A stretch of 64,000 bases of DNA from Neisseria mucosa (GCA_003028315.1 CP028150.1:2046001-2110000), one strand, 5' to 3'. Counted from the first letter of the stretch, positions 8,783 to 17,408 are shown. Notes: generated by a model from the sequence alone, not told the origin. Made by a program: numbers and translations.

Positions 8783-9168
8783 TTATTTTAAAATACTTTC
8801 TATATCATTTTTATTAAAAATTCAAGGAATATTCCCTCTAACTTCATTATTATCAAAAATAGTAGGAGTATACCCGATAAACTTCTTAATAAAAAAACAA
8901 ATTATTCATATAATCTTCTATCTTTCTGCAAGAATTATTCCAAGCAATATATTTATATGCTCATATTTTTTAGTAGCAAGGGGGAAGTACATTTTCAATT
9001 TTCTATTTTTACTTAATTTAGTATATATTCACTTCCACTTCACTTAGATTGAATAAATTATCAAATCGGGACTTTTCAACCACAAAAAATTATTCTTATA
9101 ATAAAACAGAAGATTACCACAAAACCTAATGCAAAGTTCAGTGTGTGCTTTATCAATAAAGAATTCAT
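8783..9168 (-). pseudogene. Decayed gene for a small exported thioredoxin-fold-like protein
   Basis: Reading the minus strand from an ATG at 9168 (preceded by AGGGA) gives a hydrophobic start, MNSLLIKHTLNFALGFV. Coding sense then passes between frames: VVEKSRFDNLFNLSEVEVNI, then TKLSKNRKLKMYFPLATKK, then AYKYIAWNNSCRKIEDYMNN, then IKKFIGYTPTIFDNNEVRGN. An in-frame TGA stands where TGG (Trp) would fit, and it ends IFNKNDIESILK-stop at 8783. That makes about four frameshifts (two at T runs) and one nonsense codon over about 128 codons. The end resembles the cis-Pro TPT region and the G-x-xP ending of DsbC/DsbG-type thioredoxin folds. The family is an inference; the decay is read directly. Confidence 0.6.
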
Positions 9169-9306
9169 TTTATTCCCTGATTCACTGAGCGACCACCAGA
9201 TTTAACAGGCAAAACCCACGCTACGGCTTGACTAAAATCCCTCTGAAAAATTGAAACTTGGATTGCAGTCTGCTTAGACGTAACGGTGCGGGTGTTTTTG
9301 ATTAAC

Positions 9307-9413
9307 TATAGTGGATTAACTTTAAATCAGGACAAGGCGACGAAGCCGCAGACAGTACAGATAGTACGGCAAGGCGAGGCAACGCCGTACTGGTTTAAAG
9401 TTAATCCACTATA
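9307..9413. repeat. Correia repeat element (CREE/NEMIS), short form
   Basis: A 107-bp element bounded by inverted copies of TATAGTGGATTAA (9307-9319 and 9401-9413). The interior holds the CREE core GGACAAGGCGACGAAGCCGC and GGCGAGGCAACGCCGTACTG. Its length matches the internally deleted form of the roughly 150-bp element. Correia elements can carry promoters at their ends and are RNase III substrates when transcribed. It lies upstream of the decayed gene and downstream of rne. Confidence 0.92.
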
Positions 9414-9466
9414 TATTGAAAAAAGATTAGGAAACACAGACGAGATAACAGGCACACAAAACAGAC

Positions 9467-9508
9467 AAAGGCCGTCTGAAACCAGAATTTCGGTTTCAGA
9501 CGACCTTT
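9467..9508 (-). terminator. Mixed-dialect inverted DUS pair, terminator of rne
   Basis: AAAGGCCGTCTGAAACC (9467-9483) pairs with GGTTTCAGACGACCTTT (9492-9508) with a single non-Watson-Crick position, because the left arm is the GGCCG dialect and the right arm the GGTCG dialect. It lies 43 bp after the rne stop. Confidence 0.7.
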
Positions 9509-9550
9509 TTTAGATTCAGACATCTTAACGATGCCCTCTTCTTTCAGCCT

Positions 9551-12500
9551 TTAGTCTTTGCGCGTTTCTACCAAGACCATTTCGGCAGCGGCGACAGGTT
9601 CGGCTTCGACTTTCGGCACGTCTGCGCGGCGCAGGCCGGATTCGGGTTCGGGCTGAACCTGTTCAGCAAAGGCGGCGACGGCTTCGGGATTGGTTTCGAC
9701 AAACACCAAACCGCCTAAGTCGGGCATCGCGGCAACGGCAGGGACAGTTTCTTCCGGCTCGGTCGCTTCCGCTTGGCCTGCTTCCGGCGCAGTTTGCGAT
9801 TCGGATTCTGCTGTTTGGGCGGCGGCGGCCGCTGCTGCTGCGGCAAGGGCTTCGATGGCGGCGGCGGCTTCGCGTTCGGCTTTCCAAACGACCAGTTCTT
9901 CCTCCATTTCAACGACGGCTTCGGCTTCACCTTCGGCAGGGACGGCGGTCATCGGTTGGTAGCCGTCTTCGGTTTCGATGGCGAACACGGAGGTCGGGGT
10001 TTCTTCAACGCTGCCGATGGCGGAGTCGATGATGCTGCATTCGTCGTCGGTGCTGTCTTCGATCAGGATGCCGCTGTCCGCTTCTTCGCCTTCGATGGAG
10101 AACACGAAGGCTTCTTCAGTGGCCGCAACGGGTTCGGAAACGACGACAACCAAAGGCTCGGCACTATCCTCGGGAGCGGGGATGGTCACGGCAAACGGTT
10201 CTTCTTCGACAGGCTCGCCCATGACGTGCGCGGCGGCGAAGCGGACTTTGTCGGCGGTATCGTGAATATTCAGGTACTGCTCGATTTTGGCGGCAGACGG
10301 AATATTGCGTTTTTTACCGTTTTGACGGCGGTCGCGCTGATTGTTGCGTTCGCGGCGGTCGCGTTGGTTGTTGCGCTCGCGTTGGCGGCGTTCGTTGCCT
10401 TTCGGTGCATCGTTATCGGCGGTTTGTACGCCCTCTTCCGCTGCGTTGTCCACTGCTTCGGACAAGGTTTCTTCCGCACGGATTTCCGCTTGTTCGCGGT
10501 TGCGTTCGTTGCGGTTGTTGTTGCGGCGGCGTTTGCTGCCTTGCGCCTGTTCGCCCGAACGGGATTCGTTTTCAGACGACGTTGCGGCGGCGAGTGCTTG
10601 GACTTCGAGGTTTTCGGCTTCCGCAGCGGCGTTACGCTCGTTTTGGCGGTTGCGGCTGCGGCGGTTGTCTTTGGCGTTGCGGTTTTCGTTTTCCGTTGCC
10701 TGATTATCCGCTGCTTTGTCTTTAAAGTCCGCCACTTCGCGCACTTCTACCTTGCTGCCGTCGTGCCTATTGTTGCGGCGCGGGTTTTGGCGGCGGTTGT
10801 TTGCGCGGCGGTTGCCGGAATTGCCGTTGCGGTTGTTGCCGTTTGAAGTGCGTTTTCCCGCCACTTCGGCAACAGGCGCGGTTTCGGCTGCGGTATTGCC
10901 GCCGAAAATGCGTTTGAGCCATGCTTTGAAGGTATCCCACCATGAACCGTTTTTCTGCTCGGATACGGTCGGGGCAGGCTGGGTATGGCGCACGCCTTTG
11001 ACGGCGGGTTCGGGACGGGCGGCTTTGGCTCTTTCGCTGCCGAAAGGTTTGGCGGATTCGTCTTCTTCCGGCTCGGCAACGCGTTTGTAGCTCGGTTCAC
11101 CGTCTTCTTCTACGTCATCGATGCGGATGCGGTTGATTTCGTAGTGCGGGTTTTCCAAATGGATATTCGGAATCAGGACGACGTTGACGTCCAAACGCTC
11201 TTCCATCGCAAACAGCTCAGCGCGTTTTTCGTTCAGCAGGAAGGTGGCGACATCGACGGGTACTTGCGCATGCACTTCGCCGGTGTTGTCTTTCATCGCT
11301 TCTTCTTGAATGATGCGCAAAACGTGCAGGGCGGTCGATTCGATACCGCGGATGACGCCGGTACCGGCGCAGCGCGGGCAGGCGACGTGGCTGCTTTCGC
11401 CCAAAGCGGGTTTCAGTCGTTGGCGGCTCAATTCCAAGAGGCCGAAGCGGGAGAGTTTGCCCATTTGCACGCGGGCGCGGTCTTTTTTGAGCGCGTCGCG
11501 CAGGACGTTTTCAACATCGCGCTGGTGCTTGGGGTTTTCCATGTCGATGAAGTCGATGACGACCAAACCTCCCAAGTCGCGCAGGCGCATTTGGCGGGCG
11601 ACTTCTTCGGCGGCTTCCATATTGGTTTTGAACGCAGTGTCTTCGATGTCCGCGCCGCGTGTCGCTCGGGCGGAGTTGACGTCAATGGAAACGAGGGCTT
11701 CGGTGTGGTCGATCACAATCGCGCCGCCGGAAGGCAGGCTGACGCTGCGGGCGAATGCGCTTTCGATTTGGTGTTCGATTTGGAAGCGGGAGAACAGCGG
11801 CGTGTGGTCTTCATAGAGTTTCAGACGACCTACGTTGCTCGGCATGACGTAGCTCATAAACTCGGCAACTTGGTCATAAACCTCTTGATTGTCCACCAGA
11901 ATTTCGCCGATGTCGGGACGGAAATAGTCGCGGATGGCGCGGATGAGCAGCGAGCTTTCCATGAAGAGGAGGTAGGGTTCGTGGTGCGCCTTACCGGCTT
12001 CTTCGATGGCCTGCCAAAGCTGTTTGAGGTAGTTCAAATCCCATTCCAACTCTTCCGCGCTGCGGCCGATGCCGGCGGTGCGGGCGATGATGCTCATGCC
12101 GTTCGGAATGTCGAGTTCTGCCATAGCGGCTTTGAGTTCTTGGCGCTCTTCGCCTTCGATACGGCGGGATACGCCGCCGCCGCGCGGGTTGTTGGGCATC
12201 AATACCAGATAGCGTCCGGCCAGGCTGATGAAGGTGGTCAGCGCCGCGCCTTTGTTGCCGCGTTCGTCTTTTTCGACTTGGACGATGACTTCCATGCCTT
12301 CTTTGAGCACGTCTTGAATGCGCGCCCTGCCGCCTTCGTAATCTTGGAAATACGAACGCGATACTTCCTTAAACGGCAAAAAGCCGTGGCGGTCGGTTCC
12401 GTAATCTACGAAACACGCTTCCAGCGACGGCTCGATGCGGGTGATGATACCCTTATAAATATTACCTTTGCGCTGCTCTTTACCCAGCGTTTCGATGTCC

Positions 12501-12580
12501 AAATCCAAAAGGTTTTGCCCATCGACAATGGCAACGCGCAGCTCTTCGGCCTGCGTTGCATTGAACAACATTCTTTTCAT
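9551..12580 (-). CDS. rne: Ribonuclease E
   Basis: Essential endoribonuclease for rRNA and tRNA processing and mRNA decay, also the degradosome scaffold. Start 12580 gives MKRMLFNATQ as in E. coli RNase E, with GAGGT seven bases upstream; an ATG two codons earlier is too close to that site. Of 1009 residues, the S1 domain lies at about 38-120. The DNase I-like catalytic aspartates are D300 (SIDVNSARATRG) and D343 (VVIDFID). The Zn-link is C401-P-R-C404. Beyond about residue 500 the protein is a low-complexity arm: an Arg/Asn-rich stretch, then an acidic/alanine region with an A9 run. It is divergent from rluC, as in many proteobacteria. Confidence 0.95.
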   Translation of the reverse strand: MKRMLFNATQAEELRVAIVDGQNLLDLDIETLGKEQRKGNIYKGIITRIEPSLEACFVDYGTDRHGFLPFKEVSRSYFQDYEGGRARIQDVLKEGMEVIVQVEKDERGNKGAALTTFISLAGRYLVLMPNNPRGGGVSRRIEGEERQELKAAMAELDIPNGMSIIARTAGIGRSAEELEWDLNYLKQLWQAIEEAGKAHHEPYLLFMESSLLIRAIRDYFRPDIGEILVDNQEVYDQVAEFMSYVMPSNVGRLKLYEDHTPLFSRFQIEHQIESAFARSVSLPSGGAIVIDHTEALVSIDVNSARATRGADIEDTAFKTNMEAAEEVARQMRLRDLGGLVVIDFIDMENPKHQRDVENVLRDALKKDRARVQMGKLSRFGLLELSRQRLKPALGESSHVACPRCAGTGVIRGIESTALHVLRIIQEEAMKDNTGEVHAQVPVDVATFLLNEKRAELFAMEERLDVNVVLIPNIHLENPHYEINRIRIDDVEEDGEPSYKRVAEPEEDESAKPFGSERAKAARPEPAVKGVRHTQPAPTVSEQKNGSWWDTFKAWLKRIFGGNTAAETAPVAEVAGKRTSNGNNRNGNSGNRRANNRRQNPRRNNRHDGSKVEVREVADFKDKAADNQATENENRNAKDNRRSRNRQNERNAAAEAENLEVQALAAATSSENESRSGEQAQGSKRRRNNNRNERNREQAEIRAEETLSEAVDNAAEEGVQTADNDAPKGNERRQRERNNQRDRRERNNQRDRRQNGKKRNIPSAAKIEQYLNIHDTADKVRFAAAHVMGEPVEEEPFAVTIPAPEDSAEPLVVVVSEPVAATEEAFVFSIEGEEADSGILIEDSTDDECSIIDSAIGSVEETPTSVFAIETEDGYQPMTAVPAEGEAEAVVEMEEELVVWKAEREAAAAIEALAAAAAAAAAQTAESESQTAPEAGQAEATEPEETVPAVAAMPDLGGLVFVETNPEAVAAFAEQVQPEPESGLRRADVPKVEAEPVAAAEMVLVETRKD

Positions 12581-13147
12581 AATCATTACCTCGCACAGGC
12601 GGGCAGCCTTTTCAGACGACCTGCCTGCTCTTTGTCAGACACTCTGCGAGGCGGGCGGGATTAGGCATAGCCCGCGCCCCTTTTCGGCGCGGGATGCAGA
12701 AACCCGGATGAGCAATCAGTTTTTGAATTGAAGTCCGCAAGGTTGCACGCCGCCCAAAACAATGCGGCCGTGTGCGGAAGGATACGGATAAAGAAGGCAA
12801 TAAAGAACAATGCGGCGGAACACTCCGTCCGCCGCCGAAGTCCGGACGGTACAGGCCCGGCTTGGAAAACAGATAGCCGACATCTTCTTATTATCGTTAT
12901 GCCGGAAGTTTCGAACGGTGCGGCGCGGCAGGTTTGTCAAACACCCGTCCCTCGTCTTATGCCCGGTCAAATCGGCAAAATCAAATCAAACTTAATTACG
13001 CTCCTGCGTTTACGGGCTTTGGCATAAACGCAGGGAAAATGCTTTGCAGAGTGCGTTTTTAATATAAAATCTCGTTTTAACAATACCATCCGTCCCATAC
13101 GGCCTGTTTGTACAGGTTTCTGCCGAAACGGATGTTCAGGATTATAG
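12581..13147. other. rne / rluC divergent control region
   Basis: 567 bp with no supported gene. It must hold the rne and rluC promoters and the rne 5' leader. A perfect 10-bp inverted repeat (CCTGCGTTTA at 13003-13012, complement at 13025-13034, 12-base loop) lies about 115 bp before rluC. A DUS sits at about 12609-12622, next to the rne start. AATATAAAAT near 13060 could serve as the rluC -10, but no good -35 precedes it. E. coli rne is autoregulated through its long leader; nothing here proves the same. Confidence 0.5.
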
Positions 13148-14146
13148 ATGAAAACGCACGCAATAAGCAAAGATTCAGTCAGCCTGATTACCGTCGCCGA
13201 ACACGAAGCCGGACAACGCCTTGACAACTATCTGATAAAAATCCTCAAAGGCGTACCCAAAAGCCATATCCACCGCATTATCCGCGCCGGCGAAGTGCGC
13301 CTGAACAAAAAACGCTGCAAGCCCGACAGCCGCATCCAAACGGGCGACCTGCTCCGTATCCCGCCCGTACGCACCGCCGAAAAACAAAGGTCGTCTGAAA
13401 ACCGCGCCCAAGCCGTACCCGCGCGCGAATTTACCATCATCTACGAAGACGACGCATTGCTCGTCATCGACAAACCCGCAGGCACCGCCGTCCACGGCGG
13501 CAGCGGCGTGAGCTTCGGCGTCATCGAACAAATCCGCCGCGCCCGCCCCGAAGCCCGCTATCTCGAACTCGTCCACCGCCTCGACAAAGACACCAGCGGC
13601 CTCTTGATGATCGCCAAAAAACGCAGCGCGCTCGTCAAATTGCACGAAGCCATCCGCAACGACCACCCCAAAAAAATCTACCTCGCGCTGGGCGTAGGCA
13701 AACTGCCGAATGACAGCTTCCACGTCAAACTGCCCCTGTTCAAATACACTGGCGCACAAGGCGAAAAAATGGTGCGCGTCAGCGAAGACGGACAATCCGC
13801 GCACACCATCTTCCGCGTGCTCAACCGCTTTTCAGACGACCTCCTGCACCAAGTCGGCCTCTCGCAGCTCACCCTCGTGCAAGCCACCCTGAAAACCGGC
13901 CGCACCCACCAAATCCGCGTCCACCTCCAATCACAGCACTGCCCCATCGCCGGCGACGAACGCTACGGCGACTACCAAGCCAACAAACGCCTCCAGAAAC
14001 TCGGTTTGAAACGGATGTTCCTGCACGCCGCCGAGCTGCACCTCGACCACCCGCTGACAGGCGAAAAACTCATCTTAAAAGCCCCGCTGCCGCAAGATTT
14101 GGCACAATTCGTCCTGATGCTGGAAAACGCAGGGAAGGTCGTCTGA
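13148..14146 (+). CDS. rluC: 23S rRNA pseudouridine synthase RluC (positions 955/2504/2580)
   Basis: Converts uridines to pseudouridine in 23S rRNA. The 332 residues have an N-terminal S4 domain (about 20-75: GQRLDNYLIKILKGVPKSHI), then the catalytic domain with HRLDKDTSG (catalytic D146) and GRTHQIRVHLQ. In-frame DUS copies encode RSSEN (about residue 81) and RFSDDLL. The last codons and the stop are supplied by a DUS (GGTCGTCTGA read as V-V-stop). The divergent rne partner supports the assignment. Confidence 0.93.
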   Translation: MKTHAISKDSVSLITVAEHEAGQRLDNYLIKILKGVPKSHIHRIIRAGEVRLNKKRCKPDSRIQTGDLLRIPPVRTAEKQRSSENRAQAVPAREFTIIYEDDALLVIDKPAGTAVHGGSGVSFGVIEQIRRARPEARYLELVHRLDKDTSGLLMIAKKRSALVKLHEAIRNDHPKKIYLALGVGKLPNDSFHVKLPLFKYTGAQGEKMVRVSEDGQSAHTIFRVLNRFSDDLLHQVGLSQLTLVQATLKTGRTHQIRVHLQSQHCPIAGDERYGDYQANKRLQKLGLKRMFLHAAELHLDHPLTGEKLILKAPLPQDLAQFVLMLENAGKVV

Positions 14147-14600
14147 AATCCGTAGCGTGGGCTTTGCCCGCGACATGAGTGCAAAAACAACGGATGGATT
14201 TGGATTGCCAGACCACAAGTTTCGCGGGCGTAGCCCATGCTACAACTCACTCAAAAAATTAAATACTAACCTGCTCCTCGAAAACACCCAAAGGTCGTCT
14301 GAAACCCGTAGCGTGGGCTTTGCCCACGACATGAGCGCAAAAACGACGGACGGATTCAGATTATCAAGCAACAAATTTCGTGGGCGTAGCCTACGCTACA
14401 ACTCGCGGGAAAAATTAAATACCAACCGCTCCTCAAAAACACCTAAAGGTCGTCTGAAACCCGTAGCGTGGGCTTTGCCCACGACATGAGTGCAAAAATA
14501 ACAGACGAATTCGGATTGTCAGGCGGCAAGTTTCGCGGGCAAAGCCCACGCTACAACTCCACCGCCCTGAGAACCTAATCCCTTAATAACCCACGCCTTT
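14136..14600. repeat. Three tandem DUS-bounded repeats of about 155 bp
   Basis: Each unit starts with AGGTCGTCTGAAA (14136, 14292, 14447). It continues with CGTAGCGTGGGCTTTGCCC, a divergent middle (CGACATGAG..GCAAAAA) and an inverse partner (TCGCGGGCGTAGCCCATGCT or close variants), then AAAAATTAAATAC in units 1 and 2. The ends of each unit are inverted repeats of each other, so each could fold as a long hairpin. Units differ by scattered substitutions. A small open frame crosses all three and is not a gene. The block separates rluC from rsmG. Confidence 0.85.
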
Positions 14601-14654
14601 CAGACGACCTTTTTTTCCGCTACCATAACGCCCGACACAACACGGACAAACACC

Positions 14655-15278
14655 ATGACCCCGACACAGCAACTCCAATCAGGCATACAGGCATTAGGTT
14701 TGGACCTATCCGCAGAACAGCAAACCCTGCTGCTCGCCTATACCGGCCTGCTCAAAAAGTGGAACAAGACCTACAACCTCACTGCCCTGCGCGACGAAGC
14801 GCAAATGGTCAGCCACCACCTGCTCGACAGCCTGACCCTGCTCCCCTACCTCCAAGGCGCGCACACTATGCTGGATGTCGGCTCCGGCGGCGGACAGCCC
14901 GGCATTCCCGCCGCCATCTGCCGTCCCGACCTCAACATCACCCTTCTGGACGCCAACACCAAAAAAACCGCCTTCCTACAACAAGCCGTCATCGAACTCG
15001 GACTCGCCAACGTCCGCGTCGTCAGCGGCCGCGTCGAAGCCGTTCAAGACTTCCAAGCCGACATCATCACCAGCCGCGCCTTCGCCGAACTCGCCGACTT
15101 CGTCAACTGGACGGCACACCTGCTGAAAGAAGGCGGCCGCTGGGTCGCCATGAAAGGCGTGTACCCAGAAGAAGAAATCGCCAAACTCCCCGATACCGTC
15201 GCCGTCAAACGCGTCGAAGCCCTCCACGTCCCAGGCTTGGATGCAGAACGGCATATGGTGGTTTTGAAGAAGGTTTGA
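14655..15278 (+). CDS. rsmG: 16S rRNA (guanine-527-N7)-methyltransferase
   Basis: Methylates G527 in the 530 loop of 16S rRNA; loss gives low-level streptomycin resistance in other bacteria. The 207 residues contain KWNKTYNLTALRD and the SAM-binding motif MLDVGSGGGQPGIPAAI, then LLDANTKKTAFLQQ. Length is normal for RsmG/GidB. Transcribed alone, between the tandem repeats and a DUS pair. Confidence 0.95.
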   Translation: MTPTQQLQSGIQALGLDLSAEQQTLLLAYTGLLKKWNKTYNLTALRDEAQMVSHHLLDSLTLLPYLQGAHTMLDVGSGGGQPGIPAAICRPDLNITLLDANTKKTAFLQQAVIELGLANVRVVSGRVEAVQDFQADIITSRAFAELADFVNWTAHLLKEGGRWVAMKGVYPEEEIAKLPDTVAVKRVEALHVPGLDAERHMVVLKKV

Positions 15279-15307
15279 ACCTTCCGAACGTTTAGCCTGA
15301 ATATTGC

Positions 15308-15351
15308 AAAGGTCGTCTGAAAACCCGAAATAGGGCTTTCAGACGACCTTT
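15308..15351 (+). terminator. Inverted DUS pair, terminator of rsmG
   Basis: AAAGGTCGTCTGAAA (from 15308) pairs with its complement ending at 15351; the right arm ends in TTT. It lies 30 bp after the rsmG stop. Confidence 0.75.
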
Positions 15352-15402
15352 GTATGTATGCGGAAGCATAAGCGTAGGCGTTTTGCCATTTCAGTCCGCT
15401 AT

Positions 15403-15433
15403 AAAAAACCGCCCCATTACAGGGCGGTTTTTT
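15403..15433. terminator. Bidirectional intrinsic terminator (rsmG / alanine symporter)
   Basis: A perfect 12-bp stem (AAAAAACCGCCC / GGGCGGTTTTTT) with a 7-base loop, GC-rich with T6 on either strand. It lies 4 bp from the symporter stop at 15437, so it mainly serves that gene, with rsmG read-through as a second use. Confidence 0.9.
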
Positions 15434-15436
15434 GAT

Positions 15437-16861
15437 TTACCAAATATCGGATTTGATTTTGCGTTTCAAACCCGGATGTTCGGAAAGTTTGAAGACGGGG
15501 TCTTTGCCCATTTTCAGTTTCGACGTGTAGTCCCTCAACAGCAGGAAGGCAAGCGGAGAGAGGAGCAGGATGGCGACCAGGTTAATCCATGCCATCGTAC
15601 CCATCGCCATATCCGCCATATCCCAAACCAGCGGCACGTTGGCGACTGCGCCGAAATATACCCAGCCCAATACCATCATACGGAACAAGGCGGTCAGCAG
15701 CCAATGGCTTTTGATGAACTGCACGTTTGATTCGGCATAGGCATAGTTGCCGATGACGGTAGAGAAGGCAAACATAAACAGGATGATTGCCAAGAAGTCT
15801 GCGCCCCATGCGCCGACTTGGCTGATAATCGCTGCTTGGGTCAGCTCTGCGCCGCTCAAATCGCCGTAAGGTTGTTGGTAAACCAAAACGATAAACGCCG
15901 TGCAGGAACATACGATAATCGTATCGACGAATACGCCCAGCATTTGAATCATACCTTGGGAAACAGGGTGTTTGACTTCGGCGGCTGCGGCGGCGTTAGG
16001 CGCAGAACCTTGACCTGCTTCATTGGAATACAGACCGCGTTTGATACCGATCATCATGGTTTGCGAAATCAAACCGCCGAGCAGGCCGCCGCCGGCTGCT
16101 TCAAAGTTGAACGCGCTGTCAAAAATCTGACCGAAGACGTGGGGAATCAGGCTGATGTTGGTGATGATGATGTAGAGCGCCATCAGCAGATACAAAGTCG
16201 CCATCAGCGGAACAAGCATTTCGGCAAAGCGGGAAACGCGGCGGATACCGCCGAAAATAATCGGCGCAGTCATGATGACCAATGCGACGCCGACCGCATG
16301 TTCGTCCCAGCCCCACGCGGCTTTGGCGGTTACGGCGATGGTGTTGGTTTGAACGGCTTCATAAACGAATCCGAAGCAGAAAATCAGGCTCAATGCAAAT
16401 ACGATGCCCAACCATTTTTGACCCAAGCCTTGGGTAATATAGTAAGCAGGACCGCCGCGAAAATGATGGTTGTCGTAATCGCGGATTTTGAACAACTGCG
16501 CCAGTGAAGATTCGACAAACGCCGAACTCATACCGATCAATGCGGTGATCCACATCCAAAATACCGCGCCCGGCCCGCCGCTACTGATGGCAATCGCCAC
16601 GCCCGCGATGTTGCCCACGCCTACGCGACTGGCAAGTCCGGTAACGAAAGCCTGAAACGGCGTAATACCGTGCGGATCATCGCCTTGTTTGCGGCCGCCG
16701 AGCATCTCTTTGATACTGCGTCCGAGCAGGCGGAATTGTACGAAACCGGTGGCAAGTGTGAAGAACAGACCTGCACCCAACAATACATACACCAGCCCTG
16801 TCCACATCGGATCGTTGATTTTCTGAACCCATTGGTGCAGTAATTCGGTAAAGTTATCCAT
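15437..16861 (-). CDS. Sodium:alanine/glycine symporter, AGCS family
   Basis: Inner-membrane importer of alanine or glycine driven by sodium. The 474 residues include the AGCS signature region FQAFVTGLASRVGVGNIAGV (about 70-90), GGPGAVFWMWITALIGMSSA and a later EAGQGSAPNAAAAA loop. About 10-11 transmembrane segments are apparent. It is monocistronic, with a GC-rich bidirectional terminator right after the stop. Confidence 0.9.
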   Translation of the reverse strand: MDNFTELLHQWVQKINDPMWTGLVYVLLGAGLFFTLATGFVQFRLLGRSIKEMLGGRKQGDDPHGITPFQAFVTGLASRVGVGNIAGVAIAISSGGPGAVFWMWITALIGMSSAFVESSLAQLFKIRDYDNHHFRGGPAYYITQGLGQKWLGIVFALSLIFCFGFVYEAVQTNTIAVTAKAAWGWDEHAVGVALVIMTAPIIFGGIRRVSRFAEMLVPLMATLYLLMALYIIITNISLIPHVFGQIFDSAFNFEAAGGGLLGGLISQTMMIGIKRGLYSNEAGQGSAPNAAAAAEVKHPVSQGMIQMLGVFVDTIIVCSCTAFIVLVYQQPYGDLSGAELTQAAIISQVGAWGADFLAIILFMFAFSTVIGNYAYAESNVQFIKSHWLLTALFRMMVLGWVYFGAVANVPLVWDMADMAMGTMAWINLVAILLLSPLAFLLLRDYTSKLKMGKDPVFKLSEHPGLKRKIKSDIW

Positions 16862-17189
16862 AAAAAGCCTTTCTAGATACGACTCTCCGAAGGGATGATC
16901 CTGTCAAAGTGCCGCAAAGCTGTTTTCAGACGACATCGGGACAACACCCAACGCCAAAACGCGTTATTCTAGCAGACTGTTGACAAACTGAAAAAACTTT
17001 ACAGTTTCAGCATTGGCATAATCTTGATAAATATCATAGAGTTTCCTTGTATTACATGACACAGGCTCCGATTTGGGCAAGCAAAAAAGGTCGTCTGAAG
17101 CATATTGCAGCTTTCAGACGACCTTGCTGTTTTACGGTCCATAAAAAACGGCATGGCAAGAGCCATACCGTCGTACGGGATAGTTTCGA
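16862..17189. other. Intergenic region upstream of the symporter
   Basis: No gene seen. A single DUS (TTTTCAGACGAC, 16922-16933) lies near the symporter start and an inverted DUS pair lies at 17089-17127. The symporter promoter must lie here but I could not fix a confident -35/-10. Confidence 0.55.
17089..17127 (-). terminator. Inverted DUS pair behind the small conserved ORF
   Basis: AAGGTCGTCTGAA(A)GC pairs with GCTTTCAGACGACCTT across a short loop. On the minus strand the stem is followed by a T run, closing the nlpC plus small-ORF unit. Confidence 0.75.
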
Positions 17190-17408
17190 CTAAGCTTTCC
17201 GGTATGGGTTTTCCACACCTTCAATCAAGGCTTGCAGGTATTCGCGCAACTGTTTTTCACTGCAGCCCATCAGAAGCGCGTCTTCAAATGCGTCTTGCGC
17301 CGCCTGATAAAGCTCGGTCATGTTTTCCGTCATGACTTTCACTTTTTCAGTGCAGGATACGATTTGCCCGTCGTCGTCGTACCATTTGGGCATTTCAGGC
17401 ATACTCAC
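17190..17408 (-). CDS. Small conserved protein of unknown function
   Basis: 72 residues, acidic, no membrane segment. The start shown is GTG (MSMPEMPKWYDDD) with AGGA ten bases upstream; ATG codons at residues 3 and 6 are alternatives. The sequence has WYDDDGQIVSCTEKV and a helical LMGCSEKQLREYLQALIEG segment. I do not recognise a functional family. It lies 18 bp downstream of the NlpC/P60 gene on the same strand, so the two are probably cotranscribed. Confidence 0.75.
   Translation of the reverse strand: MSMPEMPKWYDDDGQIVSCTEKVKVMTENMTELYQAAQDAFEDALLMGCSEKQLREYLQALIEGVENPYRKA

Noticed and set aside
9286..9513. Plus-strand 75-codon frame
   Set aside because: Consists of the Correia element and a DUS pair.
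9773..10846. Open frame of 357 codons opposite the RNase E C-terminal arm
   Set aside because: Phe/Gly/Val-rich mirror of the repetitive Arg/Asn/Ala-coding region; no start signal or family.
10985..12664. Open frame of 559 codons antisense to rne
   Set aside because: High-GC coding DNA with strong third-position bias often leaves the complementary frame open; the product shows no domain and rne on the other strand is certain.
14157..14489. Plus-strand 110-codon frame
   Set aside because: Runs through the 155-bp DUS-bounded repeats; its repeated peptides are translations of the repeat.
14136..14600. CRISPR array
   Set aside because: Only three units of about 155 bp, with diverged repeats, no short repeat/spacer alternation and no cas genes nearby.
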